Shown: in pieces, positions 6,877 through 15,443 of the stretch | Position numbering within the stretch: position 1 is the first letter of the stretch | Layout of the letters: the number at the start of each line of letters is the position of its first letter | Source of the DNA: a virus | IMG/VR virus record: IMGVR_UViG_3300042888_000081 | Span: 1 to 26,116 of that record | DNA length: 26,116 nucleotides | Direction: 5' to 3' (one strand) | Notes under the pieces: model-generated | What the model saw: the letters and a program-made list of their open reading frames with translations, nothing else | What the model was told of the DNA's origin: nothing | The model's database searches: none | Program-made: the position numbers and the translations under genes

Positions 6877-8951
6877 ATATGCACCAAGTCATCACATCTG
6901 CTGACTTGATCGAAGCAGCACTGGACTGGGCCGAAATGGGCGTCCCAGTGTTTCCAACAGGCGACGACAAGCGGCCACTGACCCAAAATGGCTTTTACGA
7001 TGCAAGCACCAATCCAGATCACATTCGGAAAATGTTTTTGGACGCTGGAAGCCGTTTGCATGGTATCGGCGCAAGGATGGGGGAAGCCTCTGGCTTGTTC
7101 GCCATTGACGCCGACACCTACAAGGACGGAGAGGCGGGCGATGCGGCGAAGAAGTATGTCCTTTGGCTGTCGCAGTCGGGCTTCATGCCCAAGACACGGG
7201 TCCACGCCACACGGAACGGCGGGCGGCATTACATCTTCTCGTCGGACATTGAGTTCCCCAACTGCAAGCCGTCCAAGGGCGTCGAGGTAAAGGGCGAGGG
7301 AGGCTATATCGTCGTTCCCCCCTCTCCGGGTTACACTGTAGTCAGCGAAGGCGCTGTAGCGGCCTCTACGGGCCTCCTAGACCATCTTCGCTCTGCTAGG
7401 GTAGCCCAAGCCGCCACGCCCATAGAGGCGCTAAAGAAGAACATCCTGACGGGGGATGACTTCCACGACAGTCTGACTCAGCTTGCAGCTAAGATGTCGT
7501 CTGCGGGCGAGCCTATGGAGTCTGTGCAAGCCACACTGCTGGGGCTGATGAACGCCTCAGTCGCCGCCAACCCAAAGCACCCACGGCACGACCGCTGGGA
7601 GCCTATCATGGCAGACAAGAGCGGCGAGTTGACGCGCATCGTCGGCAGCGGCCACTCGAAGTTCAACACAGTCTCGAAGACAGACGGGCTGCGCGATGCC
7701 GCCCCCGTCTGGCTGAAGGAAATGGCTGCTACAATGTTTCCGGCCACGCGCATCGAAAACGCGCTGGTCCCTGTGGTGGTGGCTGCGTCCTACGGCGACG
7801 ACTTTCCGTTCGCTGGCAAGCGCGGCTATTTCGGCCACGAAGACTTAGACGTTCTGACTGAGGAGTTCATCATGCACCCGATCTACCATGCGAGCGAAGT
7901 CACGCTGATTTCGGCTGATCCCAAGGCAGGGAAGACACTGGTAAGCCAGACCCTCGCCATGCACATCGCCGCTGGGCTTAACTTTGACGACACGCTGACT
8001 GTGACAGAGCGCCGCCCCGTGCTGTATTTCGCCCTTGAGAGCCAGACGGCGATCAGGAAGCGCCTGATGGCGTGGAAAAAGTACCACGATCCGATGGGCG
8101 ACAAATACACGGACGAGATGACGTTCCCGTTTTACACAGTCGAGGAGAGCATCAACCTTCTGGACGAGACAGCGAGGCTGAATTTGGTCGAGCAGATCAA
8201 GGCAGCGGATGCTTGGTGGCTGAAGAAGGGCGAGAAGCACCTTGGCGTCATCGTCATTGACACGCTGACTAAGGCGATGCCCGGAGGAGATCAGAACAGC
8301 GTCGAGGATACGTCTGCGGTGTTCGATGTCATCGCCAAGATCAAGGACGCTGGCATCAAGGCAGCGGTGGTCATCATCCACCACAACACCAAGAATGGCA
8401 GTGGGCCACGCGGTTCGAGCAACATTCAGGCTGAACCTGACACGCTGCTGACTTTGACCAAGAACGAGGAGACAGACCAACTCGAACTGAAAATCCTGAT
8501 GGCGCGGTCTATCGACGACGACAAGACGTTCCTGTTCGACATCGTGACTGAGAAGTTGGGCATCAGCAATCAGGGCTACGAGATTACAGCGCCTGTGCTG
8601 CTTCCGGGGTCCAAGTCAGTGAACGAGGCAGCAGATGCTGCAAGTGAAATGCTGCGGATCGAAATGATGTATCAGCCGCTCTACGCCGCTGTTGCCGCTT
8701 ACGGCACGGGCGTTGTGCCGTTGAAGCGGATGCACGAGCATTTGAAAGAGGCGCTGAAGGACACGAACCTGTATTCCAAAGCGACAAAGATGCGGGCTGA
8801 CGCTGCTGACTTGAGTTCGTTCTTGCTGGGGCTGTTTCCATCGACGGGCAAGAATGTCGCTGGCGGCTACAACGTGATGGTAGAAACAAAGGACAACCGC
8901 TACGGCTCTCCTCTGGTCACGTTCTTCCGCATCTTCAAGCTAGAAAGCTGA
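6873..8951 (+). CDS. Prim-Pol primase fused to RepA-like replicative helicase
   Basis: A 692-aa two-part replication protein. Residues about 10-170 are a bifunctional primase-polymerase (Prim-Pol) domain: FAIDADTYK supplies the D79-x-D81 metal pair, GGRHYIF (H119) the nucleotide-binding histidine, and KGEGGYIVVPPS a conserved strand-turn. Residues about 190-270 are a helical linker. Residues about 335-560 form a RecA-fold hexameric helicase of the RepA kind: Walker A ADPKAGKTLV (K354, T355), Walker B GVIVIDTLTK (D463), then VVIIHHNTKNGSGPRGSSN as the downstream sensor region. The final 100 residues are helical and may contact partners. It makes primers and unwinds DNA ahead of the family A polymerase. 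It is the last gene of the + strand block and its stop abuts the stop of the opposing gene. Confidence 0.92.
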   Translation: MNMHQVITSADLIEAALDWAEMGVPVFPTGDDKRPLTQNGFYDASTNPDHIRKMFLDAGSRLHGIGARMGEASGLFAIDADTYKDGEAGDAAKKYVLWLSQSGFMPKTRVHATRNGGRHYIFSSDIEFPNCKPSKGVEVKGEGGYIVVPPSPGYTVVSEGAVAASTGLLDHLRSARVAQAATPIEALKKNILTGDDFHDSLTQLAAKMSSAGEPMESVQATLLGLMNASVAANPKHPRHDRWEPIMADKSGELTRIVGSGHSKFNTVSKTDGLRDAAPVWLKEMAATMFPATRIENALVPVVVAASYGDDFPFAGKRGYFGHEDLDVLTEEFIMHPIYHASEVTLISADPKAGKTLVSQTLAMHIAAGLNFDDTLTVTERRPVLYFALESQTAIRKRLMAWKKYHDPMGDKYTDEMTFPFYTVEESINLLDETARLNLVEQIKAADAWWLKKGEKHLGVIVIDTLTKAMPGGDQNSVEDTSAVFDVIAKIKDAGIKAAVVIIHHNTKNGSGPRGSSNIQAEPDTLLTLTKNEETDQLELKILMARSIDDDKTFLFDIVTEKLGISNQGYEITAPVLLPGSKSVNEAADAASEMLRIEMMYQPLYAAVAAYGTGVVPLKRMHEHLKEALKDTNLYSKATKMRADAADLSSFLLGLFPSTGKNVAGGYNVMVETKDNRYGSPLVTFFRIFKLES

Positions 8952-10937
8952 CTAGCGCCCCCGCATAGAGCGTTCTGCCGCTGTTCCCATTTGCACCCCA
9001 GAGCGTAGCAGTTCTGGGTCGATGGGCTGCGGCTGAGAGCGGCTTAGATATTGCTGGATTTCGCGCATAGCATCATCAGTAGACTGGCCCGTTTTGGTTG
9101 CCCAGTTGACAATTTGGTCGTTAACCAGACCAAGACCGCGAACGCCCATTGCCCGCCCTTCACGACCAAACGCACCTTGGAATGCGCCGCCCATCATTTT
9201 GCGTTCAGCAATCTGCGCGGCCATAGTTATGAGATCAAGCCCCATACGAATTGGCGCAATTCCGCTGCCTTTTGCGCTCGCTGCTTCTTTGCTTACTGCT
9301 TTCCAACTATCCAAGAACTCTCTGTTGGTTGCAGAAATAGCGTTAATGCGCTTGCTGACATCGACAAACTGCTGCCCTGTTCCGGGGCCAAACAGCGAGT
9401 CGATGATTTCCAAGTCAGCGTTGGATTTTGTCGGCCCGATGCGAGCAAACTCTTTTTCCGCCCCTCCTGCATCGACGCCCTCAAACTTTGCTTTGCGCCA
9501 GCCTTCTGCATAAGCCTGTTTCTGCTGCGGCGTAAAACCAGCGACCATTTCGCGCAAGTCAGTCAGAGACTGTCCCTTCAGCCCTTTTTTACCAAGGTCG
9601 TAACCATTGCTATAGGCAGCGTCGAAAGAATATTGCCCAGAGTAAATGTCTGCGGCAGTCCTGATCTCAGGCACATAGCCTTTGAGCGTCTCATTGATCT
9701 GCTTGGATATCTCAGTCAGGTGGCGCTTAGTCTTTGCATCTGCTGCGCCGTCAGTTGTGTCTTTGATGCGAGCGTCAACAGAGTCTTTGATGTCAAGTAG
9801 ATCACGCGCCGTCATGCGGTCGCGGACAAATCCACCTTTTCCGTCAGGCACGAGCGGGGTCTTGATTCTGATGGATTCGATAAGGGCGTCACGCGCAGTT
9901 TTCATTCCGGCAATGGGCTTTGTGCCAAATGCGTCTGTGACGATGGTTTCAAACGTGTCCCCTTTGAACTTTACAGGGCTGTTGTTCAGCCCTTGCTCAT
10001 AGATCGCCTTCGCTTGGTCTAGGGTAAGTTTGGTTTCGACGCCTTTTTCATTGATGCTGCGGGGAGTTTTGAAAATGCTATCCCATTCAGTCAGCGCCAA
10101 GTCAGCAATGTTCCGCTGCGGCGAAGTCGCCGTGTTGAAGGCGGACGCCGCAGTTTCTATCGACGCCTCTGGGTTGACTGCTTTGGTCACACGCGGACGC
10201 AGCAGATCGACATCAGCCAAAACCGCGTCAGGGCCAAGGCGGTCCATTTCACTTTGCAGCGTAGCGCCAATGTTTTCTGGCGCTACGCCGCTGCGCTGCA
10301 TTTGCTGCGAAATCTGCTCTGCCGCACGTTGTTGGACATTGAGTTTTGGTGCAAGCCAGTCGTCAATTTTGCCGAGGCCAGTCATAACAGACTTACCAGC
10401 CAGAGCGCCGCCAGCACCTAGCAAACCACCAGCAGTGGTGTCCATGCCTTGGCCTTGCGCGTAGACGCTGCCTTCTGCCGCTCCAGTCAGGATAGAGCCA
10501 AGCCAGCCGCCTAGTTTTTGCGCCGCAGGAGTGCCAGCCAGTTTTTTAACTGCTGCAACTTCTGCGCCGCCAGTAGCTATGCCACCAGCGATTTCTGGAA
10601 CCATGCCCATTATGCCTAGGCGCTCAGACGCCGCTGCTTCAGCCGCAAGCTGGTTCTGGCGACCAGTCTCAAAGTCGCCGCCAAGCATCACGTTGATAGC
10701 ACCTTGAATGTTCGGTGACTGGCCGATAGTCAGCCCGCGCCCTGCCATAAGGGCAACATCGCCTAACTGTTGGATGTTCTCTCCGACAACTTGTTTAGTT
10801 GTGTCCAAGAGTGTCTTGGGTTGGTTTTGGCGGACGCGGACTGCTGCCTCCAGCATTTTTCTCGCGCCGTCAGCATTTCCAGCATCTTTTAATTTAGTGG
10901 CCGCTGCCATCAGTTCTTCATAAGTAGGACCAGCCAT
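8952..10937 (-). CDS. Putative internal virion / DNA ejection protein (661 aa)
   Basis: The last gene of the late operon. The N-terminus (TYEELMAAATKLKDAGNADG, then ARKMLEAAV) has the helical hairpin with an A-G-D/N-x-x-A-A/G-R pattern seen at the start of many phage ejection proteins. Residues about 105-200 are alanine/glycine-rich and hydrophobic (LLGAGGALAG), suited to crossing or lining a membrane channel. The rest is long helical sequence with few motifs. It overlaps the preceding lysozyme-bearing gene by one base (TGATG), and together they look like the T7 gp15/gp16 pair in arrangement, though no sequence similarity to T7 can be claimed. A role in forming the conduit for DNA entry is inferred from composition and context. 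Confidence 0.62.
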   Translation of the reverse strand: MAGPTYEELMAAATKLKDAGNADGARKMLEAAVRVRQNQPKTLLDTTKQVVGENIQQLGDVALMAGRGLTIGQSPNIQGAINVMLGGDFETGRQNQLAAEAAASERLGIMGMVPEIAGGIATGGAEVAAVKKLAGTPAAQKLGGWLGSILTGAAEGSVYAQGQGMDTTAGGLLGAGGALAGKSVMTGLGKIDDWLAPKLNVQQRAAEQISQQMQRSGVAPENIGATLQSEMDRLGPDAVLADVDLLRPRVTKAVNPEASIETAASAFNTATSPQRNIADLALTEWDSIFKTPRSINEKGVETKLTLDQAKAIYEQGLNNSPVKFKGDTFETIVTDAFGTKPIAGMKTARDALIESIRIKTPLVPDGKGGFVRDRMTARDLLDIKDSVDARIKDTTDGAADAKTKRHLTEISKQINETLKGYVPEIRTAADIYSGQYSFDAAYSNGYDLGKKGLKGQSLTDLREMVAGFTPQQKQAYAEGWRKAKFEGVDAGGAEKEFARIGPTKSNADLEIIDSLFGPGTGQQFVDVSKRINAISATNREFLDSWKAVSKEAASAKGSGIAPIRMGLDLITMAAQIAERKMMGGAFQGAFGREGRAMGVRGLGLVNDQIVNWATKTGQSTDDAMREIQQYLSRSQPQPIDPELLRSGVQMGTAAERSMRGR

Positions 10938-13714
10938 CAGTTGTTCCCTCCTGTAAGGGTGCTGTCGTAAAGTGCTTTTTCTGCTGGGGTTAGCGCATTT
11001 GGATCAAGCGGTTCTGCTGGATTGTCCCACATAGTGATGACACCTTCATCAATCGGCGTGACACCGAGGTATTTGATTTCGCCTGACTTTACATCATAGC
11101 GTTGCCCATAGAACTCTTTTTCTGCATCAGTCAGCTTATCGTTGGCTTTGATTTGCTCAACTGTGCCGTAGGCGCTGTCTAGAACGTAATTGTTTAGCAC
11201 ACGCGCATTTTGGCGCAGCAACGCCGGATCGCCTTTTATGTCCAGTTTACCTAGAAGGTCACGCAAAGCGTCAAGTTCGGGCGCAGTGGTAGCGCCAAAT
11301 CCTGTCGCACCACTGGGCGAAGCCGCTTTCATCGCGGTAATATTCGAAATAATGCTGTTCGCATCAAGTTGCGGGATCAGAACGCTCTCGACATTGTATG
11401 TATCGCTTCCGGGTATGAGAGCGGCTCCAGCACGTTGAATACCGCCAAGCATCCCGGCTTCCCAGTCAGCAGTCGCTTTTAGAATGTCTGAAACAGTGGA
11501 AGTCGTGACGCTTGCGCCAGTGTCAGCGCGAGCAAGGCTCTTAGCGAGGCTGGCTGCTTTTCCTGTTTCTGCGTCAGCAAGTTCGCGGTGTTTCTTTTCG
11601 TTTTCTAAGGTAGCGGACTCTAGGTTTGCTTGCGCGGTCGCAAGATCGACTTTTGCTTTTTCTGCATCAGTAGGAGCAGAGGCTCTGAGTTCGTCAATTG
11701 TTAGCTGCGCTTCTTGGACCTTGAGGTCAGCAAGTGCTGCTTCAGCCGAGATTTTCTTGTTTACGTCAGTCTCTTGAGCAATAGTTTGCTCAAGTTGTTG
11801 CCTGTTCGTAGCCAATTCAGTTTTCTTTAGCGCAAGTTCGGTAGGCGCGGCCTCTGCGGCTTGGGCCGTTGCTTGCCCCGTAGCTGCTGTGCCAGCTTCA
11901 GTAGCAGCTAAGGTAGCTGCTTGTTGCGCGAGGTCGCCCGGAAGCAGTGCCGCTTTTGCCGCATCATTTACGGAGCCAAACATAGTGCCAAACGCACTAC
12001 CCACAGTCCCCGCAGGAGCGCCACCAGCCGCAGGAGCGCCGCCACTAACCGCAGGAGCGCCGCCAGCCGCAGGGACGCTATTGACAGTAATCGTTCCATC
12101 TGGCGCAATCGTGACACCAGCAGCTTTTTGTTCCTGCTCTAGAACAGCGCGTGTAGCAGTGGCTTCGTCTTCACCAAAAGCATTCATACGAGCGGTAATC
12201 TTGGCTTGGAACTCGTAGCCTTTGTCGCCGCCAGCAGCAGGAGTTGCGGACTTTATGGCGTCAGCCAAAGACATATTAGGGTCAAGTTCCATCAGACTAG
12301 AAGCAGTACGCAAGACTTGATCTGGGTGTTCTCTCATGCGCTCAATAGCGGCAACACGTTGTTCTGCTGCTGCCGCCTTTTCGTCTTCCGCTTTGCGAGA
12401 CGCCTCTGCAACTTTGGCAATATTTGTTACAGATAAAACAGTGGGGATGTCTGCTCCGCCACGGATCGCTTCCACAGCAGACGCCTGAGCGTCTTCACTA
12501 AGGCCCAAGTCTGCGGCATCTTGCCGCCCGATAAGGTCAGCCAAACTACCATTAGCTTGTTCTGTTTTCAATCGCTGGGCGTCAGCTTGCTGCTCAATGC
12601 GGTCGCGCTCGCGCTTGCTGAACACATCGTTAATGCTCATAGTTCCGGCAGCAACCGCCCCTGCCATGTCAGAGTCACCAGTCTGACTGTAGATGAGCGA
12701 TGCGCCAGCCCGCGCGCGTTCCCGGTCGCGCATATCCAACACGTTCTGGCGGCGGCGGGTGTCAGCGTTGGCAGCGATGTTCGACAGATCAACTTGACCG
12801 CCTTGCGACAAGGCAGACAGGCCCTGACTAAGACCGCGCCAGATGTCTTTGCGCCGTGCGGCTTTTTCGTCTTCAGCAGCAGTCGGATAAAGCGACGAGA
12901 GGATGCTCTCAACAGTCTGTGGCAGCGCACCGCCCGCAGCCGCTTCTGGTGCGCTCATCGTGCTGGTTCCGATGTTCATGCCCGCCCCAGCCATTGCCGG
13001 ATCGTAAGGCTGGCCGCTCATGCGGGCTGCTTCGTTGGCGCTTTGCGCGGAGTGCGAGACGCCGGGGCGCAGGAACTGGTCTGTAAAGACAGTTGCTGCT
13101 GACTGGGCGTCAGGGGATTGGATCAGTGCGTCATAGGCTGCTCGCTCAGGGCCAGCAAATTCGCTCATCATAAAGTCAAGCTGCGCGTCAGGGTTGTTTA
13201 CGTCCTTGCCGTTTTCGGCGGCGTACCGCTCAAAGGCGATGCGGCGAGGCCCAGTCAACTGGTACAGACCAAAGCCACCACGCGACCCCGGAACAACAGG
13301 ATCGCGCTCGTTGATCGACGGGTCTAGGCCACTTTCCGACCCCATACCAGCGACGATGCCTTCTGCTACAGGCCGCGACATACCGCGCTTTTGAATTTCT
13401 CGGATGTAGTATTCTTCTGCGTCAGAAGTTGTCTTAGGCAGGGGCGTAGCAGGGACGCCGCCAGCTTGCAGAGTCATGTCGCGGGGTGGCTGTGGGATGG
13501 TTCCGCCAGCGGGAGCAGTGTAGTCTACTTCAGTAAGAGACGGACGCCGTGGGGCGGGCGCACCTTCCCCCGTGTCGACACCTTGCGAAACTAGAATTGG
13601 CCGCGCAAGCTGGCTCATAACGCTACCGATGCTCGAAGCCTCATCGCCCCGCGCAGTCGCATAGTCTAGGAGAGCAGAGAGTGGGTTCTTGCTACGGCGA
13701 ACATTCATTGCCAT
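10937..13714 (-). CDS. Large internal virion protein with tail-lysozyme domain (925 aa)
   Basis: A virion protein that likely opens peptidoglycan during DNA entry. Residues about 95-240 match the phage tail lysozyme type (Phage_lysozyme2): an entry helix (EYYIREIQKRGMS), the catalytic glutamate in GMGSESGLDP (E127), and RGGFGLYQLTGPRR, the G-x-x-Q substrate-binding turn of lytic transglycosylase-like folds. After residue 240 come alanine-rich helices, a Gly-Ala-Pro repeat linker near residues 545-575, then a long charged coiled coil (for example LATNRQQLEQTIAQ) around 630-740, and a helical C-terminal region. A lysozyme domain fused to a very long helical protein parallels T7 gp16. AAGGA precedes the ATG. 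It is coupled to the following ejection-type gene. Confidence 0.78.
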   Translation of the reverse strand: MAMNVRRSKNPLSALLDYATARGDEASSIGSVMSQLARPILVSQGVDTGEGAPAPRRPSLTEVDYTAPAGGTIPQPPRDMTLQAGGVPATPLPKTTSDAEEYYIREIQKRGMSRPVAEGIVAGMGSESGLDPSINERDPVVPGSRGGFGLYQLTGPRRIAFERYAAENGKDVNNPDAQLDFMMSEFAGPERAAYDALIQSPDAQSAATVFTDQFLRPGVSHSAQSANEAARMSGQPYDPAMAGAGMNIGTSTMSAPEAAAGGALPQTVESILSSLYPTAAEDEKAARRKDIWRGLSQGLSALSQGGQVDLSNIAANADTRRRQNVLDMRDRERARAGASLIYSQTGDSDMAGAVAAGTMSINDVFSKRERDRIEQQADAQRLKTEQANGSLADLIGRQDAADLGLSEDAQASAVEAIRGGADIPTVLSVTNIAKVAEASRKAEDEKAAAAEQRVAAIERMREHPDQVLRTASSLMELDPNMSLADAIKSATPAAGGDKGYEFQAKITARMNAFGEDEATATRAVLEQEQKAAGVTIAPDGTITVNSVPAAGGAPAVSGGAPAAGGAPAGTVGSAFGTMFGSVNDAAKAALLPGDLAQQAATLAATEAGTAATGQATAQAAEAAPTELALKKTELATNRQQLEQTIAQETDVNKKISAEAALADLKVQEAQLTIDELRASAPTDAEKAKVDLATAQANLESATLENEKKHRELADAETGKAASLAKSLARADTGASVTTSTVSDILKATADWEAGMLGGIQRAGAALIPGSDTYNVESVLIPQLDANSIISNITAMKAASPSGATGFGATTAPELDALRDLLGKLDIKGDPALLRQNARVLNNYVLDSAYGTVEQIKANDKLTDAEKEFYGQRYDVKSGEIKYLGVTPIDEGVITMWDNPAEPLDPNALTPAEKALYDSTLTGGNN
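12010..12073 (-). repeat. Short tandem repeat encoding a Gly-Ala-Pro linker
   Basis: Units of 18, 21 and 18 nt starting CCGCAGGAGCGCC on the + strand follow one another, then a partial fourth copy. All lengths are multiples of three, so the frame is kept. In the 925-aa protein this gives repeats of the form GGAPA. It is probably a flexible linker between the N-terminal enzyme half and the coiled-coil half, and a likely site of length variation between relatives. Confidence 0.75.
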
Positions 13715-13724
13715 GTCGTTTCCT

Positions 13725-14423
13725 TTACAGTCCCTTGAGGCCAGCAGCGAGGCTTAGGAAGTCCATAACACCGGGCTTATAGCTTCCTGTGGTCGTGGTC
13801 GCGTTTGCAAGCGGAGAGCCAGACAGAGCGCCAGTCAGCATTTGCAAGTAATTGTTGGGAGCGCCAGTGTAGTTGCTGAACATCGCCATAGCATCGTTAA
13901 GGCGCTGTTGCTCCATCCGCTGCTGATCCATACCGCGATTATACTGGTTCGACTCCAGCGTGTTGCCCATGTTGAAGGCAGAAGTACCAAGGTTAGCCAG
14001 TGTCCCTGCCCCAGAGAGCATCCCGCCCGCGCCAGTGAAGCGGTTGGCAATGTCTCCACCAGCTAGGTTAGCGGCAGTGTTGAAGCCCTGCATACGCAGA
14101 TCGCCACTCAGATTGCCGATATTGCGCTGGGCTTCTGAGTTGGTTGTCGCTTCCACGAGGCCGTGACGCGAACCGCCAAACGCACCAGACCGCGCTGCAT
14201 TCGCAGCATTTTGCTGCTGCTGCATCTGAGTCAGGCGGTTGACATCGTTAGTGGCGTTGCCGATGACTTCATTCGTGTACGGATTCATGTACGTTGGCAT
14301 TCCAGACGCGATGGTCGGGACGTTAGAATAGGCGTTGATAGCCCCAGTTGTCGCGTTGCCAGCCCCAGTCAGGGCGTTGGCCGCTCCAGCGTAGGCATTG
14401 GTATTTGCTCCACCACCAGACAT
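13725..14423 (-). CDS. Putative internal virion structural protein (232 aa)
   Basis: A small-residue-rich protein (A, G, N, S, T and M abundant) with the block MNPYTNEVIGNATNDVNRL, then QMQQQQNAANAARSGAFGGS, a pattern I associate with virion proteins of podoviruses encoded beside ejection proteins. Many asparagine/glutamine and no charge clusters suggest an extended or helical assembly protein. A clean AAGGAG lies before the ATG. It sits between the poly-Gly protein and the tail-lysozyme protein in a run of ejection-type genes, so it may be the third component of the ejection complex. There is no enzymatic motif. The assignment rests on composition and neighbours. Confidence 0.55.
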   Translation of the reverse strand: MSGGGANTNAYAGAANALTGAGNATTGAINAYSNVPTIASGMPTYMNPYTNEVIGNATNDVNRLTQMQQQQNAANAARSGAFGGSRHGLVEATTNSEAQRNIGNLSGDLRMQGFNTAANLAGGDIANRFTGAGGMLSGAGTLANLGTSAFNMGNTLESNQYNRGMDQQRMEQQRLNDAMAMFSNYTGAPNNYLQMLTGALSGSPLANATTTTGSYKPGVMDFLSLAAGLKGL

Positions 14424-14433
14424 GACGTTCTCC

Positions 14434-15054
14434 TTATTTGGCCCGCGTTTTTACTGGACTAGCCAATGGGCGATTTAGAATCGACGATAGTATACCGCCT
14501 TGGAACGTAGGACCAGAAGTGCCGGGACCGCCGCCGTTAATCATATCCCTAAGACCAGTATAGGTGTTGGGGTAGTTCTGCTGATCGCGGTTAGTTTGAG
14601 CGCGACCAGAGGCAGTATAGTCACCACCGCCGCCCCCGCCACCGCCACCGCCGCCGCCAGAAGAATAGGGCTGCTGTGCTACGGCTGCTTGCGCTACAGG
14701 AGCGCCGTAAGCCATCGTGGGCGGAGCGCCAGTCTGCTGGTTGATGAACAGGGATTCGATGAAGGCTCGCTGCCCCGCAGGGATTTTAGCCAGAGCCGCT
14801 TCATAAGCGGCATAAGGGCTTAGGTTCGCGCCAGTCGGCACAGCCATTGTAGGCAGACCAAACGCTTCTGCGCCCAGATTACCACTTTGAATGGCGGCGA
14901 TCTGCCCCGGCTGCATCCCAGCGACTGTATCACCCGTGTAGGGGACGTAGCCGATCTGGCCGATCTTCTGTGCCATCGCCAAATTATCTAGAGCAGCGGC
15001 TTTCAACTGCGGGTCGATAGTGGTCGATGATGTCTTTTTTCCGCCGAGGCTCAT
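14434..15054 (-). CDS. Putative virion/ejection-associated protein with poly-glycine linker (206 aa)
   Basis: The N-terminal half has the recurrent phage pattern AMAQKIGQIGYVPYTGDTVA followed by GMQPGQIAAIQ, as found in proteins encoded next to podovirus ejection genes. The middle has a run of twelve glycines between two low-complexity segments (AQQPYSS and DYTASGRAQT), and the tail ends with a hydrophobic GGILSSILNRPL and a basic SPVKTRAK. The ATG overlaps the TGA of the upstream gp13-like gene by four bases and AGGAG is present. It is likely a structural protein with two mobile halves. Function unknown. Confidence 0.55.
   Translation of the reverse strand: MSLGGKKTSSTTIDPQLKAAALDNLAMAQKIGQIGYVPYTGDTVAGMQPGQIAAIQSGNLGAEAFGLPTMAVPTGANLSPYAAYEAALAKIPAGQRAFIESLFINQQTGAPPTMAYGAPVAQAAVAQQPYSSGGGGGGGGGGGGDYTASGRAQTNRDQQNYPNTYTGLRDMINGGGPGTSGPTFQGGILSSILNRPLASPVKTRAK
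14623..14658 (-). repeat. GGN microsatellite coding for twelve glycines
   Basis: Twelve consecutive glycine codons on the - strand (mostly GGC and GGT, one GGG), seen on the + strand as ACC/GCC/CCC triplets. Such a tract is prone to replication slippage in three-base steps, which would change linker length without breaking the frame. It may also confuse short-read assembly. Confidence 0.85.
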
Positions 15055-15443
15055 GGTTCGATACTCCTAACACAAGTTGTGAACTGCTCTGTCCAGCCGC
15101 CGCTGACTAGAACTCTTGACCACCCTTTGCGGCCTGAGAGAGTCAGTTTACAGCAACCAGCGTCACGAGCAGCCTGTTCGATTGTCGGTATCGTGTCCAC
15201 AATCTCAGTCAGGTCGCCCCCTGCGGCAAAGACATGATAATGCTTTTGGCGCGGATACTCAACAATTTCAGTGAGGGCGACACTATTATCTGTGGACCAG
15301 AGGCGAAGTCTGCCTTGAAGTACCATGATAGTAAGGTCATCGAAGGTATGAGTGCCGCCATTATGCTCCATTGCCGCCTCTAGTTCTGGACGAAAACGAT
15401 CCAAAATGTCGAGCAGCGACCTGACTTCAGCCACCACACTCAT
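15051..15443 (-). CDS. T7 gp13-like phage protein
   Basis: A 130-aa protein of a type widespread in podoviruses. The central block contains GRLRLWSTDNSVALTEIVEY (then PRQKHYHVF) followed by AGGDLTEIVDTIPTIEQAAR, then a DAGCCKLTLSGRKGWSRVL segment. The aromatic-glycine pattern and the late GRKGW motif resemble the acetyltransferase-like (GNAT-fold) proteins related to T7 internal virion protein gp13, although no acetyl-CoA loop is obvious. It overlaps the genes on both sides by four bases. Position next to ejection-type genes fits an assembly or internal-virion role. The family resemblance is from memory of the motif order, not from a search. Confidence 0.6.
   Translation of the reverse strand: MSVVAEVRSLLDILDRFRPELEAAMEHNGGTHTFDDLTIMVLQGRLRLWSTDNSVALTEIVEYPRQKHYHVFAAGGDLTEIVDTIPTIEQAARDAGCCKLTLSGRKGWSRVLVSGGWTEQFTTCVRSIEP

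Noticed and set aside
7845-8480. 211-aa frame on the - strand opposite the helicase domain
   Set aside because: It lies inside the conserved RecA-fold coding region, and its sequence (rich in Arg, Val, His) has no motif or start signal.
9051-9800. Long + strand frame (249 aa) opposite the ejection protein
   Set aside because: It is antisense to a well-supported 661-aa gene, has no ribosome-binding site and its composition (many Cys, His, Phe) is that of a reverse-frame shadow.
12521-13102. 193-aa + strand frame inside the 925-aa gene
   Set aside because: Opposite strand to the tail-lysozyme protein, whose reading frame and motifs are clear.
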